From contig JAUCBJ010007253.1 in assembly GCA_032718475.1 (NCBI GenBank), positions 1 to 64,000 on the forward strand: DNA of 64,000 nucleotides, given 5' to 3'. Every line of letters starts with the position of its first letter. Position 1 is the stretch's first letter. A model generated the notes under the pieces. The model saw nothing but the letters and a program-made list of their open reading frames with translations, had not been told where the DNA came from and made no database searches. Shown here piece after piece: positions 19,701 to 32,482 of the stretch. This DNA comes from Nemertoderma westbladi. Lineage: Eukaryota > Xenacoelomorpha > Nemertodermatida > Nemertodermatidae. The position numbers and the translations under genes are program-made.

Positions 19701-22700
19701 TCTATCTATGTGTCCGATCTATCTATGTGTCCGATCTATCTATGTGTCCGATCTATCTATGTGTCCGATCTATCTATGTGTCCGATCTATCTATGTGTCC
19801 GATCTATCTATGTGTCCGATCTATCTATGTGTCCGATCTATCTATGTGTCCGATCTATCTATGTGTCCGATCTATCTATGTGTCCGATCTATCTATGTGT
19901 CCGATCTATCTATGTGTCCGATCTATCTATGTGTCCGATCTATCTATGTGTCCGATCTATCTATGTGTCCGATCTATCTATGTGTCCGATCTATCTATGT
20001 GTCCGATCTATCTATGTGTCCGATCTATCTATGTGTCCGATCTATCTATGTGTCCGATCTATCTATGTGTCCGATCTATCTATGTGTCCGATCTATCTAT
20101 GTGTCCGATCTATCTATGTGTCCGATCTATCTATGTGTCCGATCTATCTATGTGTCCGATCTATCTATGTGTCCGATCTATCTATGTGTCCGATCTATCT
20201 ATGTGTCCGATCTATCTATGTGTCCGATCTATCTATGTGTCCGATCTATCTATGTGTCCGATCTATCTATGTGTCCGATCTATCTATGTGTCCGATCTAT
20301 CTATGTGTCCGATCTATCTATGTGTCCGATCTATCTATGTGTCCGATCTATCTATGTGTCCGATCTATCTATGTGTCCGATCTATCTATGTGTCCGATCT
20401 ATCTATGTGTCCGATCTATCTATGTGTCCGATCTATCTATGTGTCCGATCTATCTATGTGTCCGATCTATCTATGTGTCCGATCTATCTATGTGTCCGAT
20501 CTATCTATGTGTCCGATCTATCTATGTGTCCGATCTATCTATGTGTCCGATCTATCTATGTGTCCGATCTATCTATGTGTCCGATCTATCTATGTGTCCG
20601 ATCTATCTATGTGTCCGATCTATCTATGTGTCCGATCTATCTATGTGTCCGATCTATCTATGTGTCCGATCTATCTATGTGTCCGATCTATCTATGTGTC
20701 CGATCTATCTATGTGTCCGATCTATCTATGTGTCCGATCTATCTATGTGTCCGATCTATCTATGTGTCCGATCTATCTATGTGTCCGATCTATCTATGTG
20801 TCCGATCTATCTATGTGTCCGATCTATCTATGTGTCCGATCTATCTATGTGTCCGATCTATCTATGTGTCCGATCTATCTATGTGTCCGATCTATCTATG
20901 TGTCCGATCTATCTATGTGTCCGATCTATCTATGTGTCCGATCTATCTATGTGTCCGATCTATCTATGTGTCCGATCTATCTATGTGTCCGATCTATCTA
21001 TGTGTCCGATCTATCTATGTGTCCGATCTATCTATGTGTCCGATCTATCTATGTGTCCGATCTATCTATGTGTCCGATCTATCTATGTGTCCGATCTATC
21101 TATGTGTCCGATCTATCTATGTGTCCGATCTATCTATGTGTCCGATCTATCTATGTGTCCGATCTATCTATGTGTCCGATCTATCTATGTGTCCGATCTA
21201 TCTATGTGTCCGATCTATCTATGTGTCCGATCTATCTATGTGTCCGATCTATCTATGTGTCCGATCTATCTATGTGTCCGATCTATCTATGTGTCCGATC
21301 TATCTATGTGTCCGATCTATCTATGTGTCCGATCTATCTATGTGTCCGATCTATCTATGTGTCCGATCTATCTATGTGTCCGATCTATCTATGTGTCCGA
21401 TCTATCTATGTGTCCGATCTATCTATGTGTCCGATCTATCTATGTGTCCGATCTATCTATGTGTCCGATCTATCTATGTGTCCGATCTATCTATGTGTCC
21501 GATCTATCTATGTGTCCGATCTATCTATGTGTCCGATCTATCTATGTGTCCGATCTATCTATGTGTCCGATCTATCTATGTGTCCGATCTATCTATGTGT
21601 CCGATCTATCTATGTGTCCGATCTATCTATGTGTCCGATCTATCTATGTGTCCGATCTATCTATGTGTCCGATCTATCTATGTGTCCGATCTATCTATGT
21701 GTCCGATCTATCTATGTGTCCGATCTATCTATGTGTCCGATCTATCTATGTGTCCGATCTATCTATGTGTCCGATCTATCTATGTGTCCGATCTATCTAT
21801 GTGTCCGATCTATCTATGTGTCCGATCTATCTATGTGTCCGATCTATCTATGTGTCCGATCTATCTATGTGTCCGATCTATCTATGTGTCCGATCTATCT
21901 ATGTGTCCGATCTATCTATGTGTCCGATCTATCTATGTGTCCGATCTATCTATGTGTCCGATCTATCTATGTGTCCGATCTATCTATGTGTCCGATCTAT
22001 CTATGTGTCCGATCTATCTATGTGTCCGATCTATCTATGTGTCCGATCTATCTATGTGTCCGATCTATCTATGTGTCCGATCTATCTATGTGTCCGATCT
22101 ATCTATGTGTCCGATCTATCTATGTGTCCGATCTATCTATGTGTCCGATCTATCTATGTGTCCGATATGTCTATGTGTCCGATCTATCTATGTGTCCGAT
22201 CTATCTATGTGTCCGATCTATCTATGTGTCCGATCTATCTATGTGTCCGATCTATCTATGTGTCCGATCTATCTATGTGTCCGATCTATCTATGTGTCCG
22301 ATCTATCTATGTGTCCGATCTATCTATGTGTCCGATCTATCTATGTGTCCGATCTATCTATGTGTCCGATCTATCTATGTGTCCGATCTATCTATGTGTC
22401 CGATCTATCTATGTGTCCGATCTATCTATGTGTCCGATCTATCTATGTGTCCGATCTATCTATGTGTCCGATCTATCTATGTGTCCGATATATCTATGTG
22501 TCCGATCTATCTATGTGTCCGATATGTCTATGTGTCCGATCTATCTATGTGTCCGATCTATCTATGTGTCCGATCTATCTATGTGTCCGATCTATCTATG
22601 TGTCCGATATGTCTATGTGTCCGATCTATCTATGTGTCCGATCTATCTATGTGTCCGATCTATCTATGTGTCCGATCTGTCTATGTGTCCGATCTATCTA

Positions 22701-25700
22701 TGTGTCCGATCTGTCTATGTGTCCGATCTATCTATGTGTCCGATCTATCTATGTGTCCGATCTATCTATGTGTCCGATCTATCTATGTGTCCGATATATC
22801 TATGTGTCCGATCTATCTATGTGTCCGATCTATCTATGTGTCCGATCTATCTATGTGTCCGATCTATCTATGTGTCCGATCTATCTATGTGTCCGATCTA
22901 TCTATGTGTCCGATATATCTATGTGTCCGATCTTTCTATGTGTCCGATCTATCTATGTGTCCGATCTATCTATGTGTCCGATCTATCTATGTGTCCGATC
23001 TATCTATGTGTCCGATCTATCTATGTGTCCGATCTATCTATGTGTCCGATCTATCTATGTGTCCGATCTATCTATGTGTCCGATCTTTCTATGTGTCCGA
23101 TCTATCTATGTGTCCGATCTATCTATGTGTCCGATCTATCTATGTGTCCGATATGTCTATGTGTCCGATCTATCTCTGTGTCCGATCTATCTATGTCCGA
23201 TCTATCTATGTGTCCGATATGTCTATGTGTCCGATCTATCTATGTGTCCGATATGTCTATGTGTCCGATCTATCTATGTGTCCGATCTATCTATGTGTCC
23301 GATCTATCTATGTGTCCGATGTGTCTATGTGTCCGATCTATCTATGTGTCCGATCTATCTATGTGTCCGATCTATCTATGGGTCCGATCTATCTATGTGT
23401 CCGATCTATCTATGTGTCCGATCTATCTATGTGTCCGATCTATCTATGTGTCCGATCTATCTATGTGTCCGATCTATCTATGTGTCCGATATATCTATGT
23501 GTCCGATCTATCTATGTGTCCGATCTATCTATGTGTCCGATATATCTATGTGTCTGATCTATCTATGTGTCCGATATATCTATGTGTCCGATCTATCTAT
23601 GTGTCCGATCTATCTATGTGTCCGATCTATCTATGTGTCCGATCTATCTATGTGTCAGATCTATCTATGTGTCCGATCTATCTATGTGTCCGATCTATCT
23701 ATGTGTCCGATCTATATATGTGTCCGATATGTCTATGTGTCCGATCTATCTATGTGTCCGATCTATCTATGTATCCGATGTGTCTATGTGTCCGATCTAT
23801 CTATGTGTCCGATGTGTCTATGTGTCCGATCTATCTATGTGTCCGATCTATCTATGTGTCCGATCTATCTATGTGTCCGATCTATCTATGTGTCCGATAT
23901 ATCTATGTGTCCGATCTATCTATGTGTCCGATCTATCTATGTGTCCGATCTTTCTATGTGTCCGATCTATCTATGTGTCCGATCTATCTATGTGTCCGAT
24001 CTATCTATGTGTCCGATCTATCTATGTGTCCGATCTTTCTATGTGTTCGATCTATCTATGTGTCCGATCTATCTATGTGTCCGATCTATCTATGTGTCCG
24101 ATATGTCTATGTGTCCGATCTATCTATGTGTCCGATCTATCTATGTGTCCGATCTATCTATGTGTCCGATCTATCTATGTGTCCGATATGTCTATGTGTC
24201 CGATCTATCTATGTGTCCGATATGTCTATGTGTCCGATCTATCTATGTGTCCGATCTATCTATGTGTCCGATCTATCTATGTGTCCGATCTATCTATGTG
24301 TCCGATCTATATATGTGTCCGATATGTCTATGTGTCCGATCTATCTATGTGTCCGATCTATCGATGTGTCTATGTGTCCGATCTATCTATGTGTCCGATC
24401 TATCTATGTGTCCGATCTATATATGTGTCCGATCTATCTATGTGTCCGATCTATCTATGTGTCCGATCTATCTATGTGTCCGATCTATCTATGTGTCCGA
24501 TCTATCTATGTGTCCGATCTATCTATGTGTCCGATATGTCTTGTCTATGTCCGTCCAATCTATGTACGATTGTCAATATCATCCTTATTGCGCCGATAAA
24601 GTTAAACTACTAATTAATTACATTTTATTGTAATTAATCCTATTATTATTATTATGTAGGATCCTATGACTGTAACGGATACGATAAGACTTCCACAGGA
24701 TGGGACCCTAAACCTCAGACAACCAAACACTCTCGGGCTGTTCAGGATTTTATGTTCCACCCAGGTTTCCCTTATAGCACCAGTAAGTTACAGATATATG
24801 TTTTTTAATTAATATGAGGTTGTGCTATTGTTCTAGAGGCTTGGCTTAAAGAATAAACTACCATAGGGGCTACTGATGATAATAATGTAATTAAATGAAA
24901 AATGTAATCTGTGGGGTGGGTGGAATCTGTTTGTACAGGGGTGAATTCGTATTAGCGCGAATATGGGGAACCAAATTAATTTGAGGGAATACATTGATGA
25001 ACGCGTGCGACCATGGGTAGCGCTTCTCTCTACCGCAGCATACAGATCTGGCATGGTGGTTAAATCCGTTGCCTTGCATTCACTGGGTTCCAAGTCCTGG
25101 GTTCGATCCCTTTTAATTCGCTTTTACGGAGTCTTGATGCTTCTATTACCCCAATTAATGTTTTAGACGATACAGATTATCAATGTCGGTTAAAAACTGA
25201 CATTGTGGAGGAAGTTGCCACTGTGGAGGCTGAGAAGGTAGAAGTTGGGAAGGTGAAAGTGGAGGGAAAAAATACGGAAACAGAAAGTCTGAAAGATGTA
25301 AAGGACGAAACCAAAGAAGCTGATGACAAGGATAATGCAGATATTAAAGACGTAGATAAAGATGTGAGCATGGATGATGATGACGAATCGGAAGAAGATA
25401 TGGAATCAGATTCGGATGAATCATCTTCGGTGGAGGTGGAACAGTCCAGCTCCGAGGATGAGGAATCATCTGACGATGATGTCGTTGATAAATCAGTTCT
25501 TAATGAAGATGTGAGTTAATTACCGGTACTTATTTCACGGGTATTTACTATCTATAGTTCCGACTTTATTTCTCCAATAACTCCAATTACAAAATCCTTG
25601 TACCCTCGCTATTCTGGTTAGCGATTACCATTAAGATTTGAATATTTTTATCGCTTCTCTACATTCCAGACCAAATAACACCTAATTATTCCTCCACTCG

Positions 25701-26877
25701 AATCGAATATCTATAGATCCTTAAAGTTCCCCGTTACAACTCAAATATTACGAGGGTCTCTGCTTTACGTTTACCACACTGATTTACTTAAACAGTCAAT
25801 TAACTCGAATTCCTAACTGCAACTATGGCTACAAAGTTTTTTGGTGAATTAATAACTATTTATTTTACAAAAAGTAAGTTTTTTGTCGGAATATATAATC
25901 CGCATTATCGAGGAATAGTTAAATTATGTTTTAAAGCATGAAAAAATGCTTTTAATATTTCGAGCAAAAGTCTGGACTTTATTGACCGCACTTTTGCGGA
26001 CAATAAAGGGATATTTTAAAGAAACATCAAGTATTTTTAGTTTCTTTAGTATTTTTAATTCTTTTCGTAACTAAGATTAGATTTAATTAATAAGGAACTG
26101 TTATTTAGTTGCGTTATTTTTATTATTATTACTTAGCCGGGTATAGAGTCCGGTACGACAGCTGTTGTCGCACTCCTCCGAGGTGAGCGACTCTACGTAG
26201 CCAACGCCGGAGATTCCCGAGCCGTTCTGTGTCGGGACGGAGTCGCTGAGGACCTTTCGGAAGACCACAAACCCGAGGACGAAGCCGAGAAGAATCGGAT
26301 AGAGAAAGCCGGAGGGAAGATTACCAAAGATGGGAGGGTTAATGGGGGACTCAATCTGTCCAGAGCAATAGGTTGGTTAGGTTCGGTCATTAAACTCTTC
26401 CAATTAAATGTCTGGAATTCAAATAATTTGTGTGAAATTAATATATTTTTGTTTATTTAGGATGACGGCACCGGGGGTTGAACCAGCGCTATACGATACC
26501 GTTCCAGGCCATTGGTCTTCGAAAGCAGCGCGCTTTGGATAGGGAATAACGAAACTTAGCCTGCAGATTCGAGAGTAGCGAGTTTCGAGAGTGGATAGTG
26601 ACTGAACGGGTTAACGCTCTGCTAACCATGGACTGAAACAGTACCATACAGCGCTGGTTCAACCCCTAATGACGAACTTCCACAATTTATTTCACGAATT
26701 AATCATAATCCTATTTTCCATTGTAATCCAGTAAGCAACCGAGGGTGGACTCTCTATAGCCGAGGGGCACTTGTATAATAACTAATAATCACAAACCCCG
26801 TCCTCTTGTAATATACACCTAACTCTGCAGTAGTCAGTAGTAGTAGTAATAGTAGTTAGTAGTAGTAGAATAAGAGT

Positions 26878-26910
<33 letters not shown>

Positions 26911-29900
26911 TGAGAGGAAGTAGAGTAGAATAAGATACAGATTCATAATTATTTTATCAAACTCATGTACTACTTACTTCCATGTGCCAATTGTAATAAT
27001 AATTAAACATATTATTCCGATTAATCTGCGTTTGGCCCTATAAGATATTATACTGAAGTGTTTTATATCAATATATCCATGCGAGTAAACAAGAAGTAAA
27101 GTAAATGTTTATTATTATAGTTTTAGAGATTGAATGATATACCCAAGATAGTGAAATAGATAATATACCAGAAATTGCCATTTGATCAGATATATCAAAG
27201 CGGCGTCTTTAGTATAATACCGTAATAGTATCAATTAACTCTGTTATACAATGTAAATATACTAAATCTATTTATAAATATATTATGAGCCCTACATTGT
27301 ATATTTCTCCTACAGGTAGACAATGTAGTATGTTAAAACTTGATATAATTTGGTATAATGTATAACATATTAAAAATAACACTGAGGCAGCTAAACTATA
27401 TTGCAAAGAAATCAAATATCCTAAAGTAATATACTAGACCCTCCCTCCACCCTATAAATAGTGTTCACCACCTACCCCACCCACCGCCCTTATTACTTCA
27501 TTATAATGAACGAAAGTACTGGCGCTCCGGTCACTCCGTTCCCTCCGCTGGGGTGGTTAAGTAGTAGGTTTTGACACTATGCAAAATCCGAGCACAGAGT
27601 TAGAAGCGCATTGGATAGGCGAACATTTCTTGCAATGAAAGTATTTCCATATCTGTTATAGTTTTCGAGATAGTCAGACATGAGTAGCTAAAATTTGAAT
27701 TTTTTTCGGTAAAGTCTGATTTCACCGGTACCTGTCATCTGAAATATAGATTATGAAATATCGTTAGATGCGGGTTTACAAATTGTACATTCACATATTT
27801 TCAAGGAAAAAATTCGATCAAGGGTTTTCGAAATATTTTCGAATTACCGGAAGCAGACTTTGGACGACCATATCTCCGGTACCGGTAGGCCTATTGAGTC
27901 GAAATTTTTTTTTAATCTACTTAGAACACTCCAGTGAATGTTTTTTAGTTTGAAAGTTTTTTCATACAGTGAACTCACAGGACTTGGTCAACGAAATAAA
28001 ACCGAAAACACGATCTTTTCTGATCACGGCCTGATCAAATCGCTTTTTGAAAATTTCGAAATGCACAAAAGTTGCCCCTTCACCATAGAAGTCGATTCGT
28101 AAAAAAAAATCGGGGGTCTCAAACAAAGTTTTCGAGAAAATCGGGAAAAACCGAAAAACACGATCTTTTATGATCAGGAAGCTGATCTCGAGAACCGGTT
28201 GTCCGATCGAGCCAATTATTTTTTAATCAACTCAGAATAGACCATTGAACATTTCTTACAATGAATGTTTATTAGAAAATTGCTTAGATTCGATTTTAAA
28301 TATACTGATCTTTTCGCGATCATGATCTTGAGTTTTCACCCACTAGACTTGAACTTTTTTATGCCCAAATTTTGGCTACCCCCCATAATTCAAGGGTGAG
28401 GAATCTTTTTGTGATGTTAAGTTTTTCCATACGGTGAACTCCCAGGACTTGGTCTTCGAAATAAAACCAAAAACACGATCTTTTCTGATCGCGGCCTGAT
28501 CAAATCGCTTTTTGAAAATTTCGAAATGCTCAAAAGTTGCCCCTTCATCATAGAAGTCGATTCGTAAAAAAAAAATCGGGGGTCTCAAACAAAGTTTTCG
28601 AGAAAATTGAAAAAAACCGAAAAATATGATCTTTAATGATCAGGTATCAGATCTCGAGAACCGGTGGTCCGATCGAGCCAATTTTTTTTTAATCGACTCA
28701 GGGCCGTGTTCTGAACGTTTCCTACAGTAATTGTTTATATCCAAAATGCTTAGTTACGATTTTACGAAGTCCGATCTTGACGCAATCATGATCTTGCGTT
28801 TTGATCAGGAAGAATTCATTTTTTTAAAAATCTTTTAACGGGAATCATGACTAATGTGGGGTCGCTGATTCTTTTTGTAATGTTAAGTTTTGCGATTGGA
28901 GCAAGCCTTGAGTGTCCGATTGCTGATCAAAACTGATCGCGGTCAAGATCATGATCGGGCACCTTTAAAAAAAGTTCCCTGAATGTAAACCCATATGCTG
29001 CCTATCGATTGGCGCCGGTCCCAAGTCCGTAGCATTAGCGGTTCTGGACTTATCTCCATAGCAACGTGGTTGCTAGGGAAGCGGACTTTTTGACTCAAAT
29101 TGGCCCTAGCCGGAGAACCGTAGACTTTTTTAACACATTATGTATGGCGAAAAGTCTTCTGGATAAATTTTGGGGGGGGAGTCTAGGAACATCCTATTGT
29201 TCGTTTTCGCTTAGTTGCTGAGATCCTCTCGTCCCCCAAATCCCAGGATTCTATAAAGGCATTCTGCTGGACTAGTTCCGTGGCCGGAATAGTGTTCGGT
29301 GTTCTGCGAACAGAGAACCTAATCGGTTTAGGGCCCTGACCGTCCAGTTATTTCACGGAATATGCACTACTCCTTCGCCCTGACCTCAACTCTTATCATT
29401 ATCTAATTTTATTAAAATTTATTTTTATACTTTCAACACCATATTATTGTGGTTAATGATTGATTTAATAACTTTCACTAAAATATTATTTGTAGGCGAT
29501 CATTTCTATAAGCGCAACACTAAATTGTCTCTGAAAGAGCAGATGATATCCGCGTTACCCGATGTTAAGGAAGTCACCGTCGACTCTAAGGCTGAGTTCT
29601 TGGTTATCGCGTGCGACGGGATCTGGTGAGTTCAACAGTTACCACGTCATCCGTTCCTTGAGCCGCGATATTTCCGTGGTACTTTGATATGTTATTTTTC
29701 TGTGTTGTTATATTATTAATCTACTTTGTTATTTTAATTCTATTAGGAATGTCATGACGTCACAGGATGTCGTTGACTTCGTTAAGAGTAGCTTGTGGAC
29801 CAAAGATTCCGATGGCAACACAAAGTCTCTGTCGAGTATTTGCGGGGAGGTGAGTTATTATGTGTTTAAGAGTTTAAGAGTTTCTTGAACACTTAAATAA

Positions 29901-32451
29901 CTCGTGGCTCAATGAAAACTACCAAAACAATCCGAATTTTATCACCTTAAATCAATTCATGTCAACAATTCGCTGTGATGAATATTGATAATTAGATAAA
30001 ATAAATATTAATAATTCACAACGATGTTTTTGGATTGATGTATTTAAAATGGCAGGGAAAACATGTCAAACAGAACAATGGGAGGCATCATAAGCAGCAG
30101 TAAGTGTAAGAGCAGCAGTAAGTGTAAGAGCAGCAGTAAGTGTAAGAGCAGCAGTAAGTGTAAGAGCAGCAGTAAGTGTAAGAGCAGCAGTAAGTGTAAG
30201 AGCAGCAGTAAGTGTAAGAGCAGCAGTAAGTGTAAGAGCAGCAGTAAGTGTAAGAGCAGCAGTAAGTGTAAGAGCAGCAGTAAGTGTAAGAGCAGCAGTA
30301 AGTGTAAGAGCAGCAGTAAGTGTAAGAGCAGCAGTAAGTGTAAGAGCAGCAGTAAGTGTAAGAGCAGCAGTAAGTGTAAGAGCAGCAGTAAGTGTAAAAG
30401 CAGCAGTAAGTGTAAGAGCAGCAGTAAGTGTAAGAGCAGCAGTAAGTGTAAGAGCAGCAGTAAGTGAGTAAGTGGTAATAAGTGGTAATCTTTGTTCATG
30501 TTTTATTTTGTTGTGTTTTTAACGTCACTAATCACCTTTACATAACGATAACACTTATTTATTTGAATCAATAACACCAATTATTGAAACTTTATTATGT
30601 GTATATTTTTTTTATAGCTTTCTCACACTTTGTCGATTATAGTGGGCTTTTATTGATGTGTCAACACTAAATGTGTTGCTCTGCATTCAATAGCATTCAC
30701 GCAACTAACAATACAAAGTCGGGTCAGAGTAAAACGCGGATCCGGATCCGGATTCTACATTTAACATTGTCCCTACGGAAGTCGATTTTTTTTACATTTT
30801 TATAACTCCCAAAAATAAAACTATAACCTTTTCTATTGACTTTAGTTTATTGTTTTGGTTAAAATAACGTGCCACTGTAACCTGCTCCTTTCCTCTAATT
30901 GATAATTTTGGAATCCGGATCCGCGTTTTACTCCTACCCCACAAAGTAGTCTCACTATAAGTCGGATAATATCTACCATGTTACTGTACAGTACCAACTA
31001 CACATGGTGAATTGTAATTTATCATTGGATTGGACCTCCCGTAAGCTTCCTTCTGCCCAATCTACAGCCAGTCATGATGTTTGACAACCACGATTGTATT
31101 ATTGTTTACTTACTTTATCAAAAGGTTAAGACCGGTTCACAAATACACTTCGCAGTGGCAGCGCTGTCAAAGTTCGTTCGAAATGCAACGCCAATCCCGC
31201 CGTGGCCGCGAAGTGTATCTGAGAACCAACCAACACTGTTACACCCAGGCTGCCAGGGAGGGGGGCAATCTTCATGGAGCCCGTATAGGACACAGAAACA
31301 TTTTTTAAATAAAACTTTATTTTGTTAAATTATATATTATTATACACCGTAACTCATATTATAAGTGTCATTTTCAGATCACAGTGTATTAAAACCTTTT
31401 ATTAAAACTTATATAAAATAATTTAAAGGTTCAAGTGAAAATTCTGGCACACTGTACGTCGACGGAGTATTTGACTAGTCGGTGTTTCAAATGGGTTGGA
31501 GTCAAGTGTCATCGGAAAATAACAACTTATTATGGTTTATTGTGTCGTAATGTATTCTTAAAAATTTAAAGAGTTTCCCAACTTTATATTAGTCACAGTC
31601 CCAGGACGGACCACGGACCACGGTCCACGGACCCAATAATGGCTTAATCGGGCCCTGGTTACTACGTCAACGTTACTTCTACCCAAACTCAAGTTATTAC
31701 CCAAAACGTAAGAGCTAGTCTGATGTTTGAAAAGCCTTCGAGCAGCACTATATATTACAATTGTAAGGGGCCCTTTTCATAAAAAAGGCTCCCACGGTAC
31801 AGATATGAATATAATTGCTAGAAAGTTGTTTTACTAGTTATATGTTTAGCAAGCATGAAAAATTTAGTTGAATTTCATTCATTTTTGACAAATTGACGAA
31901 CATAGAAAATTGGTGTTATCTAAAATAGCGGTAAGGTTTGAATTGTTCCTTAAACTTTAAACACCCATATCTCAGAATGACGTTTTCTCATGAAAAAGGC
32001 TATTTCTCCGCCAGTTTTAACTGAAATGAGTTGAGATTTGGTTAAGATTACCCTTCTCAATACTTCTTAACAAATTTGGTTGGAAATGCCCTGGATCCTT
32101 TTTAGATCAAAAAGGTCAAAAAAAAAGCCCTTTTTTGGGGCCTTTTTGTTCTAAAAAGGCTTCAGAGCATTTGAGGTAAAATTTGTTCAGAAGAATTGGA
32201 CGCATGGTTGTTCTGAACCTATATTCCAAATTTGGACAAATTTCAACAAATATTGGTGGATAAATAATAGCCCTTGGCGCAAAAAGGCACATTTGGCCAT
32301 TACGGAGCCATTTTGGGGCCAATTTTAAAAATATTTGGTGTGGGGGGTATTCCTACACAGTCCAGACGATGTTTAGTAGCACAAAAAATAATTTTCAACC
32401 GATTTTATGGTCCAGAGACACAAAAATGTGAGAATCAATTTGGGGGTGTTA

Positions 32452-32482
<31 letters not shown>

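Noticed and set aside
15699-24633. Three overlapping forward ORFs of 2,613 to 2,966 codons
   Set aside because: They are the 17-bp satellite translated in its three phases. The unit lacks stops, and the array lies in an intron bounded by good splice sites.
24963-25166. Small ORF in PPM1G intron 4
   Set aside because: It crosses a tRNA-like SINE and lies between two confirmed exons in consistent phase; no protein family features.
30044-30499. Ser/Lys/Cys-repeat and Leu/His-repeat proteins
   Set aside because: Both are translations of the 18-bp intronic minisatellite on opposite strands.
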